A stretch of DNA of 64,000 nt from assembly GCF_900187135.1 (NCBI RefSeq), contig NZ_LT906443.1:372001-436000 (forward strand), written 5' to 3'. Position 1 is the stretch's first letter, and each line of letters begins with the position of its first letter. Source of the stretch: Corynebacterium ulcerans. GTDB lineage: Bacteria > Actinomycetota > Actinomycetes > Mycobacteriales > Mycobacteriaceae. Of the stretch, positions 29,196 through 37,978 are shown one piece after another. A program made the position numbers and the translations under genes. A model generated the notes under the pieces. The model saw only the letters and a list, made by a program, of their open reading frames with translations. It ran no database searches and had not been told where the DNA came from.

Positions 29196-29881
29196 GCGTC
29201 TTCCTGCGCAACTCTGGCATCAACGGCCTGCCCACGCGGATGCTCATGTGCCCCAGCTGGAGGAGCTATCTTGTCTTGAGCATATTCTGATCGGGATGCG
29301 ATAAACAGCCTTTGCGCCACCGTAAAAATGCTTCCTGCAGCAAGAATCCACAAGGCAACATCTATGGCGAACGGAACTCCAAAACCTGTCAATCCGATTC
29401 CAATAAGGCCAATGATAAGGCGTTCGGGGCGCTCCACGAGCCCACCGACCATAGAGAATCCGCTGGCTTCTCCCCTGGCCTTGACATAAGAGATCACCTG
29501 AGAGCAGATGAGTACAACAAAAGACGCCGCCACTAATGCTTTGTGAGCGTCATAGCTATATACGAGCCACCACGTGATGGCGCCAAAAAGCGCACCATCA
29601 GTAATGCGATCACATGAAGCATCGAGAGTCGCACCAAACTTTGTTCCGCCGCCTCGCATACGGGCCATAGTTCCGTCGACCATGTCAAAGGCTGCAAAAA
29701 GGCCTGACAATAATGCAGCAGCTACTAAATGCCCAGTAGGGATCAGAAAGACTGCAATAGCTACGGTGATGACTGTGCCCAACACAGTAACGCTGTTAGG
29801 AGATAAACCCATTTTGCTGAAACACTGCGCCACTGGCTCAACAATGACAGCTGCAGGTTTTCTACCATGAACACTAAGCAT
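29192..29881 (-). CDS. pgsA: Phosphatidylinositol phosphate synthase
   Basis: This CDP-alcohol phosphotransferase joins CDP-diacylglycerol with inositol phosphate to give phosphatidylinositol phosphate. The signature DGx2ARx8Gx3Dx3D is present as DGTMARMRGGG...GATLDASCD near residue 65. I choose the ATG at 29881 (MLSVHGRKPAAV), served by CCAGGAG and overlapping the HIT-gene stop by eight bases; 229 residues, with about six membrane helices. It heads the pgsA-patA-pimA block. Confidence 0.93.
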   Translation of the reverse strand: MLSVHGRKPAAVIVEPVAQCFSKMGLSPNSVTVLGTVITVAIAVFLIPTGHLVAAALLSGLFAAFDMVDGTMARMRGGGTKFGATLDASCDRITDGALFGAITWWLVYSYDAHKALVAASFVVLICSQVISYVKARGEASGFSMVGGLVERPERLIIGLIGIGLTGFGVPFAIDVALWILAAGSIFTVAQRLFIASRSEYAQDKIAPPAGAHEHPRGQAVDARVAQEDA

Positions 29882-30467
29882 GTGCGACTCCTGGAATACC
29901 TTCCATCTCATCCCATGCTTGTGCGAGAAGCGAGCGAGTGTCCCGCAAAAGCTGAGGCAGTACCTTTGTTCCGTCAATGATCGTCATAAAGTTTGCATCA
30001 CCCGTCCACCGCGGAACAATGTGCATATGCAAGTGCTCTCCTACTGAGCCTCCCGACGCCTTACCCAGGTTAAAACCGAGGTTGATAGCGTCAGGAGCAG
30101 AGACCTTCTTAAGCACTTTAATTGCGGCCTGAGCAAAAGAAAAAAGCTCTGCGGATTCTTCCACGGTAAGGTCTTCTAGATTCCGCTCTTGTCTATAAGG
30201 CACAACCATCATGTGTCCGGCGTTGTATGGGAACAAATTAAGCACGCAATAAACAAGTTCACCGCGCGCGACGATTAAACCTTCTTCGTCGCTAAGTTCA
30301 GGGATTCGGATAAACGGATTAGCTGGCCGCTCGTTGACGTCACGTTGGTTGCGAGACCCATCGTTACGGATGTAGGACATCCGGTACGGTGCCCACAGTC
30401 GTTCTAGGCCGTCGGATATACCAACACCTTGATCCGTGTACGTCTCGTTTTCCCCATACGAGGGCAT
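29874..30467 (-). CDS. HIT-family nucleotide hydrolase / AP4A phosphorylase-like
   Basis: The protein carries the histidine triad GEHLHMHIVPRW near residue 140 and an N-terminal extension (RLWAPYRMSYI) typical of mycobacterial AP4A phosphorylase (Rv2613c). The ATG at 30467 has an AAGGAG site eight bases before it, giving 197 residues; the ATG at 30488 lies before that site. It sits between thrS and pgsA and overlaps pgsA. Cleavage of diadenosine tetraphosphate is probable by homology. Confidence 0.87.
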   Translation of the reverse strand: MPSYGENETYTDQGVGISDGLERLWAPYRMSYIRNDGSRNQRDVNERPANPFIRIPELSDEEGLIVARGELVYCVLNLFPYNAGHMMVVPYRQERNLEDLTVEESAELFSFAQAAIKVLKKVSAPDAINLGFNLGKASGGSVGEHLHMHIVPRWTGDANFMTIIDGTKVLPQLLRDTRSLLAQAWDEMEGIPGVAHA

Positions 30468-30548
30468 ATCCGCGAACTCCTTCAGCATTCACAAACTACG
30501 TAAGCTGGTGCCATACAATGCTGTATATAACAACGGCTTTACGACCTA

Positions 30549-30605
30549 CAGAAACACCGTAGTCGCTTACCCTACAGAATGGGCTCGGCAGCTACGGTGT
30601 TTCTG
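30549..30605 (-). terminator. Hairpin downstream of thrS
   Basis: Perfect 14-bp arms CAGAAACACCGTAG and CTACGGTGTTTCTG enclose a 29-base loop just after thrS. Confidence 0.6.
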
Positions 30606-30637
30606 ATAAAACCATCTAATATCAGTAGCTTGATTTT

Positions 30638-32707
30638 TTAATCAAGAACCAGAGCGCTCACTGATTCTTCTGTTGGCTGGTCATTGTTCCGCGAACGAAT
30701 CCACTGGTCGATAATCTCTACAGCTTTTTCTACTGGAACCCCGTTAACCTGAGTTCCGTCAAGGAATCGGAAGCTCACAGCACCGGCCTCAACGTCACGA
30801 GCACCCGCAAGAACCATAAAAGGAACCTTGCCTGTGGTGTGATTGCGGATCTTCTTCTGCATACGGTCATCAGAAGTATCCACGTCTGCACGAATGCCTC
30901 GTTGACGCAGCTGCGCCATCATGTCTTCAAGGTGTCCCACAAAAGCATCAGCCACAGGAATACCAATAACTTGGTGCGGAGCCAACCATGCGGGGAAAGC
31001 ACCCGCATAATGCTCTAAGAGCACGCCAAAGAACCGCTCGATGGAACCAAACAGAGCTCGGTGAATCATAATCGGCTGGCGCTTGCTGCCATCAGGAGCC
31101 GTGTACTCCAAGTTGAAGCGATCCGGCAGGTTGAAGTCCAATTGCACCGTGGACATCTGCCACGTACGGCCAATCGCGTCACGAGCCTGGACAGAGATCT
31201 TTGGTCCGTAGAATGCCGCACCTGCTGGATCAGGAACCAGCTCAAGACCCGACTGCGTGGCCACACGCTCCAAGATCGAGGTGGAACGTTCCCAAATCTC
31301 ATCCGATCCGACGAACTTGTTTGGATCCTTGGTAGACAATTCCAGGTAGAAATCATCAAGACCATAGTCCTTGAGCAACGAGATAATGAAGTCAAGAACC
31401 GACGTGAGCTCTGCTTCCAGTTGATCTTCCGTGCAGTAGATGTGGGCGTCATCCTGCGTGAACCCACGGGCACGGGTCAAGCCGTGAATAACTCCCGACT
31501 TCTCATAACGATAAACCGTTCCAAACTCAAAAAGTCGGAGAGGCAATTCACGGTACGACCGTCCCCGCGACGCAAAAATGAGATTGTGCATCGGGCAGTT
31601 CATCGGTTTAGCGTAGTAATCCTGCGCCTGCTTGGTAACGTTGCCGTCCTCATCGACTTCACCGTCGAGCTGCATGGGAGGGAACATTCCGTCCGCGTAA
31701 AAGTCTAGGTGACCAGACTTTTTAAACAGATCTCCCTTGGTGATGTGTGGGGTATTAACAAACGAGTATCCCGCCGCAATATGTCGTCTGCGGGAGTGCT
31801 CTTCCATCTCCAAGCGCACAACTCCACCATTGGGGTGAAATACCGGGAAGCCTGAGCCGATCTCATCAGGGAAGCTGAACAAATCAAGCTCAGCTCCTAG
31901 ACGGCGGTGATCTCGCTTCTCAGCCTCTGCCATCATCGTCTGGTATTCCTCAAGGGCCTCTTTAGATTCCCATGCGGTACCGTAAATTCGCTGCAAATCA
32001 GCCAAAGACTGATCTCCGCGCCAGTATGCTGCGGAGGATCGGGTAAGGGAAAAAGCAGGAATGTACTTGGTGGTAGGCACGTGGGGACCGCGGCAAAGGT
32101 CATACCAATCGACCTCTCCCGTGCGTGGATTGAGGTTGTAGTAACCCGTCAGATCACCCGCGCCGACCTCAGTAGCTTCATCAGAGTCGGGATCGACGCT
32201 TCCTTTATCCCGGATAAGCTCAAGCTTATAGGGCTCATTTTTCAGTGCTTCTGTTGCTTCCTCTACGGACGCAAACGTGCGGCGCTCAAACTTTTGTCCC
32301 TGCTTGATGATCTTCTTCATCCGCTTTTCAATGCGCTTCAGATCCTCAGGAGTAAAAGGCTCTGCAACATCAAAGTCGTAGTAGAAGCCATTCTCGATTG
32401 CCGGTCCGATGCCTAGCTTGGTCCCTGGAAACTCAGCTTGCACAGCCTGCGCCAACACATGGGTGCACGAGTGACGGATGACCTCGCGGCCCTCCTCCGT
32501 GTTTGCGGGTACCGGGGTTACCTGCGTATCTGTCTCAGGGACATAGGAAAGGTCTCTCAGAGTGCCTTCGGAGTCTTTAACGCAGACAATTGCCTCTGGA
32601 CCCTTATTGGGTAGCTCAAGCTCTCTCATAGCAGCACCTGCTGCTACTCCAGCTTGGACCATGAACGGTTGATGCAGATTAGGCGTCGCCTCGATGAGAT
32701 GTGCCAT
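30638..32707 (-). CDS. thrS: Threonyl-tRNA synthetase
   Basis: ThrS charges and edits tRNA-Thr. The protein has a TGS-like N-terminus, the editing domain with [12 protein letters not shown] (HxxxH) and [11 protein letters not shown], and the catalytic core with [23 protein letters not shown] and [13 protein letters not shown] (motif 2). Motif 3 and the anticodon-binding domain ([12 protein letters not shown]) follow. I choose the ATG at 32707 ([10 protein letters not shown]) after TAAGGAGCG, giving 689 residues; an ATG at 32749 lacks a site. Confidence 0.95.
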   Translation of the reverse strand: MAHLIEATPNLHQPFMVQAGVAAGAAMRELELPNKGPEAIVCVKDSEGTLRDLSYVPETDTQVTPVPANTEEGREVIRHSCTHVLAQAVQAEFPGTKLGIGPAIENGFYYDFDVAEPFTPEDLKRIEKRMKKIIKQGQKFERRTFASVEEATEALKNEPYKLELIRDKGSVDPDSDEATEVGAGDLTGYYNLNPRTGEVDWYDLCRGPHVPTTKYIPAFSLTRSSAAYWRGDQSLADLQRIYGTAWESKEALEEYQTMMAEAEKRDHRRLGAELDLFSFPDEIGSGFPVFHPNGGVVRLEMEEHSRRRHIAAGYSFVNTPHITKGDLFKKSGHLDFYADGMFPPMQLDGEVDEDGNVTKQAQDYYAKPMNCPMHNLIFASRGRSYRELPLRLFEFGTVYRYEKSGVIHGLTRARGFTQDDAHIYCTEDQLEAELTSVLDFIISLLKDYGLDDFYLELSTKDPNKFVGSDEIWERSTSILERVATQSGLELVPDPAGAAFYGPKISVQARDAIGRTWQMSTVQLDFNLPDRFNLEYTAPDGSKRQPIMIHRALFGSIERFFGVLLEHYAGAFPAWLAPHQVIGIPVADAFVGHLEDMMAQLRQRGIRADVDTSDDRMQKKIRNHTTGKVPFMVLAGARDVEAGAVSFRFLDGTQVNGVPVEKAVEIIDQWIRSRNNDQPTEESVSALVLD

Positions 32708-32940
32708 TATAAAAATGCGCTCCTTACTTGCGCTCATGCTCAGCGTCATACCTGGACGCGTGGGCTGTAAATAGCGGCGAAGGTCAAAGCTGGATATGAA
32801 AGTTGTGCTAGTTAAGAAAATGCCCGCACAAGATTGCGCTTAAAAAGAACTATTTCTCAAGCACAGACTCATGCGAGCATGACTGCAGATGTATCACACC
32901 AATGCTTACCGACGCTCAGCTCCCATCCTACAACTAGTTG

Positions 32941-34251
32941 TTAGGATTCAAAGAGCTCAGCTCCCCAGTAGTGTTTTTTACTTCCGCTATCCTCAGATGT
33001 TCCCGGCAAAATAGCGTACACAGCTGATCCAATATGGGTGATCCATTCGTTCAGTCGATCCGAATCATTGAGGCGTTGCTGAATAGGGATAAATTGTTTC
33101 CGAGGGTCTTTTTGGAAGCAGCAAAATACCAAGCCCACATTCGATAGCTGCCCCGAACCTGGAATAGGCGCCTCATCATAGGAGTAAGCCCGGCGCTGAA
33201 TCTTCTGATCCGGGCTGTCAGAAGGCGGCGTGGCCAGCGCCATATGCGACCGAGGATCAATCTTAGGCAGTCCGTACTCATCCACAGCGTGGAAATCAGC
33301 CGCGTCAAACTCAGAACCGCCGCTTAGCGGAGCACCGTCTTTTAGGTCTCGACCAATGACTATCTCGCGGGATTCGCGATCAAGAATCTCCCAGGTATCA
33401 AGATTCATGGCAATACGACGAACAATCATGCACGATCCCCCATGAAGCCAAGCCGGGGAATCATCTGCTTTATCAATCCACACTTGAGCGTCAAACTCTT
33501 GGTCATTGTGTGGGTTAACAGTTCCGTCTTTCTGACCAAACAGGTTACGAGGCGTCTCGCCTTTTTCATTAGCACCGTTGGCGTTCAGGAATCCTTTTTG
33601 TACCCACAAGGTTTCCGTATAGTCCGTGCCAGAACGAATCATGTGGCGAGTAGCAAAAGCCATGGTCACCGGATCGTCGCACGCAATCTGGATCACGATG
33701 TCAGACTCACCCCAGCGTGGATCCAACTTGTCTTTGGAAAACGCAGGAAGGGGTTGAAGCCACGCGGGACGCTGGTCTTCTTTCCCGATGATGCTAAAAA
33801 ATCGCTTTCCCACCCCGCATGTGATGGTCAAACGCGCAGGTTTTGTCACCATTTCTGGTTCAAGGCTACCCAGAGGGTTCTCTCCTTGAGTCAAACGACG
33901 GGCATCCTCCGTCCACAGCTTGAGCAAACGCTGTACGCCAACTTTGTTCACACCTGCGCGTACGTTCAGAGCAATAACAGTGAGGTGTGCTTGCGCGGAT
34001 GTAGCAATTCCGGACTGATGCGCTCCGTCAAAAGGCTCACGTGCCGCAGCTACTGAGGCAGCGCTGACCGACGCATCCTTTGCTGTTGCGTGTTGTTCTG
34101 CATTAGTACATCCCGCCAATGCAGCCCCACCGACAACCGTCGCCCCGGTCGCCGACCCTAAAAGAAAACTACGACGAGATATTCCTTTTACTGGCGGCGA
34201 TTTTTCTGACTGTAGGTGGGAATCAGAATGGGATTGAGCGGCTGTCATCAT
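32941..34251 (-). CDS. DyP-type heme peroxidase, Tat-exported lipoprotein
   Basis: The signal peptide has the twin-arginine motif GISRRSFLLG followed by a hydrophobic segment and a lipobox LAGC, so the folded heme enzyme is exported and anchored. The DyP core has the heme-pocket motif LFGQKDGTVNP (GxxDG), DRESREIVIGRDL and a C-terminal DEAPIPGSGQLSNVGLVFCCFQKDPR. Such proteins (EfeB-like) peroxidise dyes or take part in iron and heme handling. The start is ATG 34251 or 34248, after CGGAGC. Copper-handling genes precede it on the same strand with a terminator between. Confidence 0.9.
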   Translation of the reverse strand: MMTAAQSHSDSHLQSEKSPPVKGISRRSFLLGSATGATVVGGAALAGCTNAEQHATAKDASVSAASVAAAREPFDGAHQSGIATSAQAHLTVIALNVRAGVNKVGVQRLLKLWTEDARRLTQGENPLGSLEPEMVTKPARLTITCGVGKRFFSIIGKEDQRPAWLQPLPAFSKDKLDPRWGESDIVIQIACDDPVTMAFATRHMIRSGTDYTETLWVQKGFLNANGANEKGETPRNLFGQKDGTVNPHNDQEFDAQVWIDKADDSPAWLHGGSCMIVRRIAMNLDTWEILDRESREIVIGRDLKDGAPLSGGSEFDAADFHAVDEYGLPKIDPRSHMALATPPSDSPDQKIQRRAYSYDEAPIPGSGQLSNVGLVFCCFQKDPRKQFIPIQQRLNDSDRLNEWITHIGSAVYAILPGTSEDSGSKKHYWGAELFES

Positions 34252-34324
34252 GTGCTCCGAGGTCAGGTGATTGGGTACCAACAAGGCTGATGGCCTTACC
34301 CGACTTAAAGTAAGACCATAGTTT

Positions 34325-34351
34325 TAAAAGCCGCGTAATACATTACGCGGC
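34325..34351 (-). terminator. Terminator after PCuAC gene
   Basis: The palindrome GCCGCGTAATACATTACGCGGC (10-bp arms) is followed by TTTTAAAAC on the minus strand. Confidence 0.8.
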
Positions 34352-34359
34352 AGCTATCT

Positions 34360-34965
34360 TTAGTGCTTGTGCATCATTCCTGTGGAACCGGTCTCCTTGT
34401 GGAGAGAGCCGTCCTCAGCGTAGCTCTCGTCTCCGGCGGCAACGGTACGAACAGGAACTTCTTTAACGGCTACGGTTGATCCGTCGGAAAGCTGCAGAGT
34501 CACATCTACGGAGTCTCCCGCTGCAACAGGCTTATCCAGCCCCATGAGCATCATGTGATCTTTACCGGGCTCCAATGTCAGGGTCTGCCCTGCAGGAATG
34601 ACAAATCCGCCATCTTTTTCTTTCATCACGCCGTCGACAACCTCATGAAGCTGGTTCATCTTGGCATTCATAGAAGAGGTGAAACCGGTAACCGTGATCT
34701 CTTTATCAGTGTGATTTTTAATCTGACCGAAAATGGCAGTCATATCCTTGCCTTCGCTCATAGCTCGCACGTAGCCGTCGGCAAGCTCAACCCCCTTGGC
34801 GGACATTGCTTCGGAAGCTTTAGCGCCTGCAGAGGCCGCCGCAGAGGTAGCAGTATCTACCTTCTTGGCGGAATCTTTTTCGGAGCTAGAGCACGCAGTC
34901 AGCGCAAGCGATGTAACAGCGAGAGCACATATTCCGACCTTGATACGAGAACTAACGATAGACAT
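34360..34965 (-). CDS. Copper chaperone PCuAC-type lipoprotein
   Basis: This 201-residue lipoprotein (lipobox LALTAC) contains a PCuAC domain. The Cu(I) ligands fit the family pattern: MNAKMNQLHEVV, a later Met-Lys-Glu stretch, and GKDHMMLMGL with His and Met. The C-terminus ends in MMHKH, adding possible ligands. PCuAC proteins deliver copper to cytochrome oxidase outside the membrane. I choose ATG 34965 (MSIVSSRIKVG) with AAAGG upstream. The gene lies directly behind copC and is probably in its operon. Confidence 0.85.
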   Translation of the reverse strand: MSIVSSRIKVGICALAVTSLALTACSSSEKDSAKKVDTATSAAASAGAKASEAMSAKGVELADGYVRAMSEGKDMTAIFGQIKNHTDKEITVTGFTSSMNAKMNQLHEVVDGVMKEKDGGFVIPAGQTLTLEPGKDHMMLMGLDKPVAAGDSVDVTLQLSDGSTVAVKEVPVRTVAAGDESYAEDGSLHKETGSTGMMHKH

Positions 34966-34969
34966 ATAA

Positions 34970-35563
34970 TTAATTACCTTTCTGTTTACGAGACCTAAGT
35001 GCCACAATAGTCCCACTGCTTATGCCCGCAACCGCGAGCAATCCAATAACGGGCCAGAGCCATCCAGGAAAACCCCGTGCTCCCGCAGACTGAGTCACGT
35101 CACTCGAATCCGAGCTTGTCGACGCCCCCTCGGCGCGTTCGCCGGCCACAGTAAAGGTGGTCTTGCCGCGGGTGGCGTGCCCATCCGACGACGTAATCTG
35201 AAAGCCCAAAATATAATCGCCCGGTCCCGGCGTTATGTCCGACGGCACCTCAACGCTCACGTTTCGTCCCTCAATATGAGGGTCAGCAGTAAAAAGCACC
35301 TTGGAGTTTGATGCATCACTCACTGCAACCGTATTGAACCCAGGCTTTGGCTCGCCGGAAAAGACCAGTGAAAGAGACCTTGGGAAAGAGTCAATAGTTG
35401 AGCCGTTGACAGGGTCGGAATCGATAACCACATCGTGGGCATACGCAGTAGACCCTGCGCTCATAGAAAGCGCACAGGTTGCAGTCAACGCGGCAACACA
35501 AGCGGCCACCCTACCCAGAATGGGAGTATCGCGACCACACACGCTGTCCCCAGCACCACTCAC
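34970..35563 (-). CDS. copC: CopC-domain copper-binding protein with C-terminal anchor
   Basis: The 197-residue protein has a signal peptide ending AYA, so the mature chain starts with His (HDVVIDSDPVNGS), the N-terminal Cu(II) ligand of CopC. The domain ends with TSSDGHATRGKTTFTV, which holds the second His. A Ser-rich linker and a C-terminal membrane helix (FPGWLWPVIGLLAVAGI) with basic tail anchor it. The GTG at 35563 follows a GGGAG site. PCuAC is four bases downstream, so the pair handles copper outside the membrane. Confidence 0.88.
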   Translation of the reverse strand: MSGAGDSVCGRDTPILGRVAACVAALTATCALSMSAGSTAYAHDVVIDSDPVNGSTIDSFPRSLSLVFSGEPKPGFNTVAVSDASNSKVLFTADPHIEGRNVSVEVPSDITPGPGDYILGFQITSSDGHATRGKTTFTVAGERAEGASTSSDSSDVTQSAGARGFPGWLWPVIGLLAVAGISSGTIVALRSRKQKGN

Positions 35564-36126
35564 TTAGATTCTCCCATTCGTCGAAGCTGCTTACAGCTCC
35601 CACTCTTCCATATTGGATTGCTTTACGTTCCTATGTAACAAGATATGAGCTGTCTATATCTATCTATAGTGACATTCAATACATAAGGATGCGAGCACAA
35701 TTAAGAGTCGGTTCTTTGGACATAGAAGTTCCCTCGGAGGGTTAATTTTCTTTAAATGTACCCCCGGAAAAGTTCGACAAGATGAACTCTCCACAATGAG
35801 AATCTAACCCGCGTTGACTCCAATACCGCGCCCGATCGCACGGCTAGAGCATAAGACCAACAATGTGCAACGTAGTGGATTATTACCCCCATCGAATATC
35901 AAATTCACAAAAGCCGCATAATCGTTTCCCCTGTGCAATAACCTAAAAAACTAGGAGTAACCTTCGGTTTTTGCAGCGATAAGCAAAGACTGTGTTTAGC
36001 AGACACACAACAAGCTATGGAAAGCGCACTATTGCTCTCTTAGAGATGGAAGACCCCTCATCTTCCCGCTTCCCTACTCTCCTACCCCCTCAAACCGCTA
36101 AGAAATACCACTCAAAGGGCAAAAAT
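35564..36126. other. 563-bp divergent intergenic region
   Basis: It separates copC from the Excalibur-protein gene. It is AT-rich with short repeats of TATCTA near 35655-35670. I see no gene, and no operator I could assign to a copper regulator. Confidence 0.4.
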
Positions 36127-36843
36127 ATGAAAGTAGTAGCCTCACTCATAGCGATCACCTTGGGCATGTTCATCATACTTTTAGGCATATTTGGCGCGAT
36201 TGCTGAAAGTAACTTCCGCTTCTTTGTCGCATTCCTATTGATCAGCCTGATGTCACTCTTACCGGGCGTATGGACGTTACTTCACCAACGACGAGAAAAG
36301 AAAGGTGCGGAACCCCTCAAACGCCATTGGGGAAAGGTAACGCTTGCGTCCTTTATCGCTTTCATACTCGGTTCTGCACTTATGTCCACAACAGAAGCCT
36401 CTTCTAACAAGACTGCACCAACAACCAGTACAACCTCTACGTCTTCCAGAGTGTCCCCCACCTCTTCCGCGGCATCAAGCACCACATCAAAAACTACGCC
36501 CACGTCCACGAGTGAGTGGACCAGCACGGCAAGAAGTACTTCCAAGAAACCGTCAGCAACACCTAAGCTTCCATCATCTACAGAACCAGCACCACAGCAG
36601 TTCATGGCCCCTCCGCCTCCTACAGCCCCAATGCCTACCCCAACACCAACGCCGGTCCCCGCCCAGGCCCCACAACAGTTCGTAGCCCCTCCACCAGCTC
36701 CGGCACCAGCACAAGACGTGTATTTCAGCAGCTGCAAAGAAGCCCGCGCCGCAGGATACTCGCATATGCGTCGTGGAGAACCTGGCTACAGATCTGGACT
36801 CGATAGAGATAATGACGGCATTGCTTGCGATAAGAAAAAGTAG
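36127..36843 (+). CDS. Membrane protein with C-terminal Excalibur calcium-binding domain
   Basis: The ATG at 36127 follows AAAGGGC; the frame is open 45 codons upstream without protein character. The 238-residue product has three hydrophobic segments (residues 5-26, 31-52, 70-87), then a 60-residue Thr/Ser-rich stretch, a Pro/Ala-rich stretch with the repeated APQQF(M/V)APPP, and a C-terminal Excalibur domain (YFSSCKEARAAGYSHM, then DRDNDGIACD, a Ca-binding loop). The layout suggests a wall-spanning anchor that displays the domain. Function unknown. Confidence 0.8.
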   Translation: MKVVASLIAITLGMFIILLGIFGAIAESNFRFFVAFLLISLMSLLPGVWTLLHQRREKKGAEPLKRHWGKVTLASFIAFILGSALMSTTEASSNKTAPTTSTTSTSSRVSPTSSAASSTTSKTTPTSTSEWTSTARSTSKKPSATPKLPSSTEPAPQQFMAPPPPTAPMPTPTPTPVPAQAPQQFVAPPPAPAPAQDVYFSSCKEARAAGYSHMRRGEPGYRSGLDRDNDGIACDKKK

Positions 36844-36860
36844 CGTCAGACAACAGGGAT

Positions 36861-36906
36861 AAACCGAGATGCCCCCCACCATCAAGGGTGGGGGGCATCT
36901 CGGTTT
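36861..36906. terminator. Strong terminator after Excalibur-protein gene
   Basis: Perfect 20-bp arms (36861-36880 and 36887-36906) enclose the loop ATCAAG and end in a T-run. It also overlaps the CCA end of the tRNA on the other strand. Confidence 0.9.
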
Positions 36907-36908
36907 GG

Positions 36909-36980
36909 TGGTCCTAGCTGGGATCGAACCAGCGACCTTTCCGGTGTGAACGGAACGCTCTTCCACTGAGCCATAGGACC
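36909..36980 (-). tRNA. tRNA-Val (CAC)
   Basis: The minus strand folds into a full cloverleaf with acceptor GGTCCTA/TAGGACC, anticodon stem TTCCG/CGGAA, loop TTCACAC with anticodon CAC, and GGTTCGATC T-loop. CCA is encoded at 36908-36906. Confidence 0.93.
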
Positions 36981-37345
36981 TTATATTTAATCCGCACTCA
37001 ATGTGCAACAGAACTAGAATTTAGCACCATCTACATTTCTATTCAAAACCCAATGCAGAAGCATCTTTTAACCCCGCTGTTCTAATATCCGCCTAGAGAT
37101 TCACACCCTATACCCAGTGCCATTCCCAGATATTCTCCAACCAATGATCACCAAACCCCACGATTCTTTGAGTGCACTCAAGGACGCACTCAAACTAGTG
37201 TCACCGTCAAGGAGATGTCCCAACAAAGATCCCCTCGCTATCACCGCAGCAGGCATAAAATTCGGCGGTTCCCTTAGTTTCACTGGGGATTTGTACTAAA
37301 CCGACAATTCAGGCTAAAGTTTCATCTCGCAACAACAGTTGTAAT
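36981..37345. other. 365-bp gap between tRNA genes
   Basis: It contains the promoter candidate of the tRNA cluster at 37291-37320 and short repeats of GCACTCAA near 37170-37190. A 60-codon frame here is not convincing as a gene. Confidence 0.45.
37291..37320 (+). promoter_or_regulatory. Promoter candidate for tRNA cluster
   Basis: TTGTAC (37291-37296) and TAAAGT (37315-37320) are 18 bases apart, with the start expected about 20 bases before the first tRNA-Gly. Confidence 0.5.
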
Positions 37346-37418
37346 GCGGATGTAGCGCAGTTGGTAGCGCATCACCTTGCCAAGGTGAGGGTCGCGAGTT
37401 CGAGTCTCGTCATCCGCT
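37346..37418 (+). tRNA. tRNA-Gly (GCC), copy 1
   Basis: A full cloverleaf with acceptor GCGGATG/CATCCGC, anticodon loop TTGCCAA and U discriminator. CCA is encoded right after (37419-37421), unlike in the other two copies. Confidence 0.95.
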
Positions 37419-37444
37419 CCACGTTCAAATTTATTTGAACGCCC

Positions 37445-37516
37445 GCGCGTTTAGCTCAGCGGGAGAGCGCTTCCCTGACACGGAAGAGGTCACTGGTTCA
37501 ATCCCAGTATCGCGCA
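37445..37516 (+). tRNA. tRNA-Val (GAC), copy 1
   Basis: The anticodon stem-loop CTTCC-CTGACAC-GGAAG gives GAC, the T-arm is ACTGG-TTCAATC-CCAGT, and CCA is encoded. The acceptor GCGCGTT/ATCGCGC has a T-T mismatch at position 6-67, also present in copy 2. Confidence 0.92.
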
Positions 37517-37555
37517 CCAAAGCCTTGTTTCAGGCTTTTCAAACAGTAGAAACAT

Positions 37556-37628
37556 GCGGATGTAGCGCAGTTGGTAGCGCATCACCTTGCCAAGGTGAGG
37601 GTCGCGAGTTCGAGTCTCGTCATCCGCT
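37556..37628 (+). tRNA. tRNA-Gly (GCC), copy 2
   Basis: Same sequence as copy 1, but followed by CAGG rather than CCA, so CCA must be added by the nucleotidyltransferase. Confidence 0.95.
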
Positions 37629-37661
37629 CAGGTACCTTAGTATCTACGGCGGTAACGCCAC

Positions 37662-37732
37662 GGTGGAATGGCCGAGTGGTGAGGCAACGGTCTGCAAAAC
37701 CGTGCACACGGGTTCGATTCCCGTTTCCACCT
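37662..37732 (+). tRNA. tRNA-Cys (GCA)
   Basis: The acceptor is GGTGGAA/TTCCACC with U discriminator, and the anticodon loop is TCTGCAAA with GCA. It is the only tRNA-Cys in the window and sits between the two repeat copies. Confidence 0.94.
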
Positions 37733-37740
37733 CGTATTAA

Positions 37741-37812
37741 GCGCGTTTAGCTCAGCGGGAGAGCGCTTCCCTGACACGGAAGAGGTCACTGGTTCAATCC
37801 CAGTATCGCGCA
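37741..37812 (+). tRNA. tRNA-Val (GAC), copy 2
   Basis: Identical to copy 1, including the acceptor-stem T-T mismatch and the encoded CCA. Confidence 0.92.
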
Positions 37813-37851
37813 CCAAAGCCTTGTTTCAGGCTTTTCAAACAGTAGAAACAT

Positions 37852-37924
37852 GCGGATGTAGCGCAGTTGGTAGCGCATCACCTTGCCAAGGTGAGGGTCG
37901 CGAGTTCGAGTCTCGTCATCCGCT
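37852..37924 (+). tRNA. tRNA-Gly (GCC), copy 3
   Basis: Identical to copy 2, and without encoded CCA. It is followed by the cluster terminator. Confidence 0.95.
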
Positions 37925-37930
37925 CAGCAC

Positions 37931-37964
37931 AAGGCGGTACCTCTTAAGAGGTGCCGCCTTTTAT
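37931..37964 (+). terminator. Terminator of tRNA cluster
   Basis: AAGGCGGTACCTC and GAGGTGCCGCCTT form a hairpin (one G-T type mismatch) followed by TTAT. Confidence 0.82.
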
Positions 37965-37978
37965 GGTCTAATCGTTTT

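Larger units (their letters stand above)
37445..37927 (+). repeat. 187-bp perfect direct repeat carrying Val-Gly tRNA pair
   Basis: 37445-37631 and 37741-37927 are identical over 187 bases, including the spacer between the two tRNAs, with an offset of 296. The tRNA-Cys gene lies between the copies. Confidence 0.92.

Noticed and set aside
36282..36737. Long Gly/Val-rich frame on the minus strand
   Set aside because: It is the shadow of the Thr/Pro-rich Excalibur protein, which has the better start and domain.
37117..37299. A 60-codon frame upstream of the tRNA cluster
   Set aside because: It runs into the likely tRNA promoter, lacks a ribosome site and has no protein-like pattern.
36909..37927. 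tRNA cluster as an integration site of a genomic island
   Set aside because: No integrase, no mobile gene and no att-type partial tRNA repeat is seen; the repeats are whole tRNA genes.
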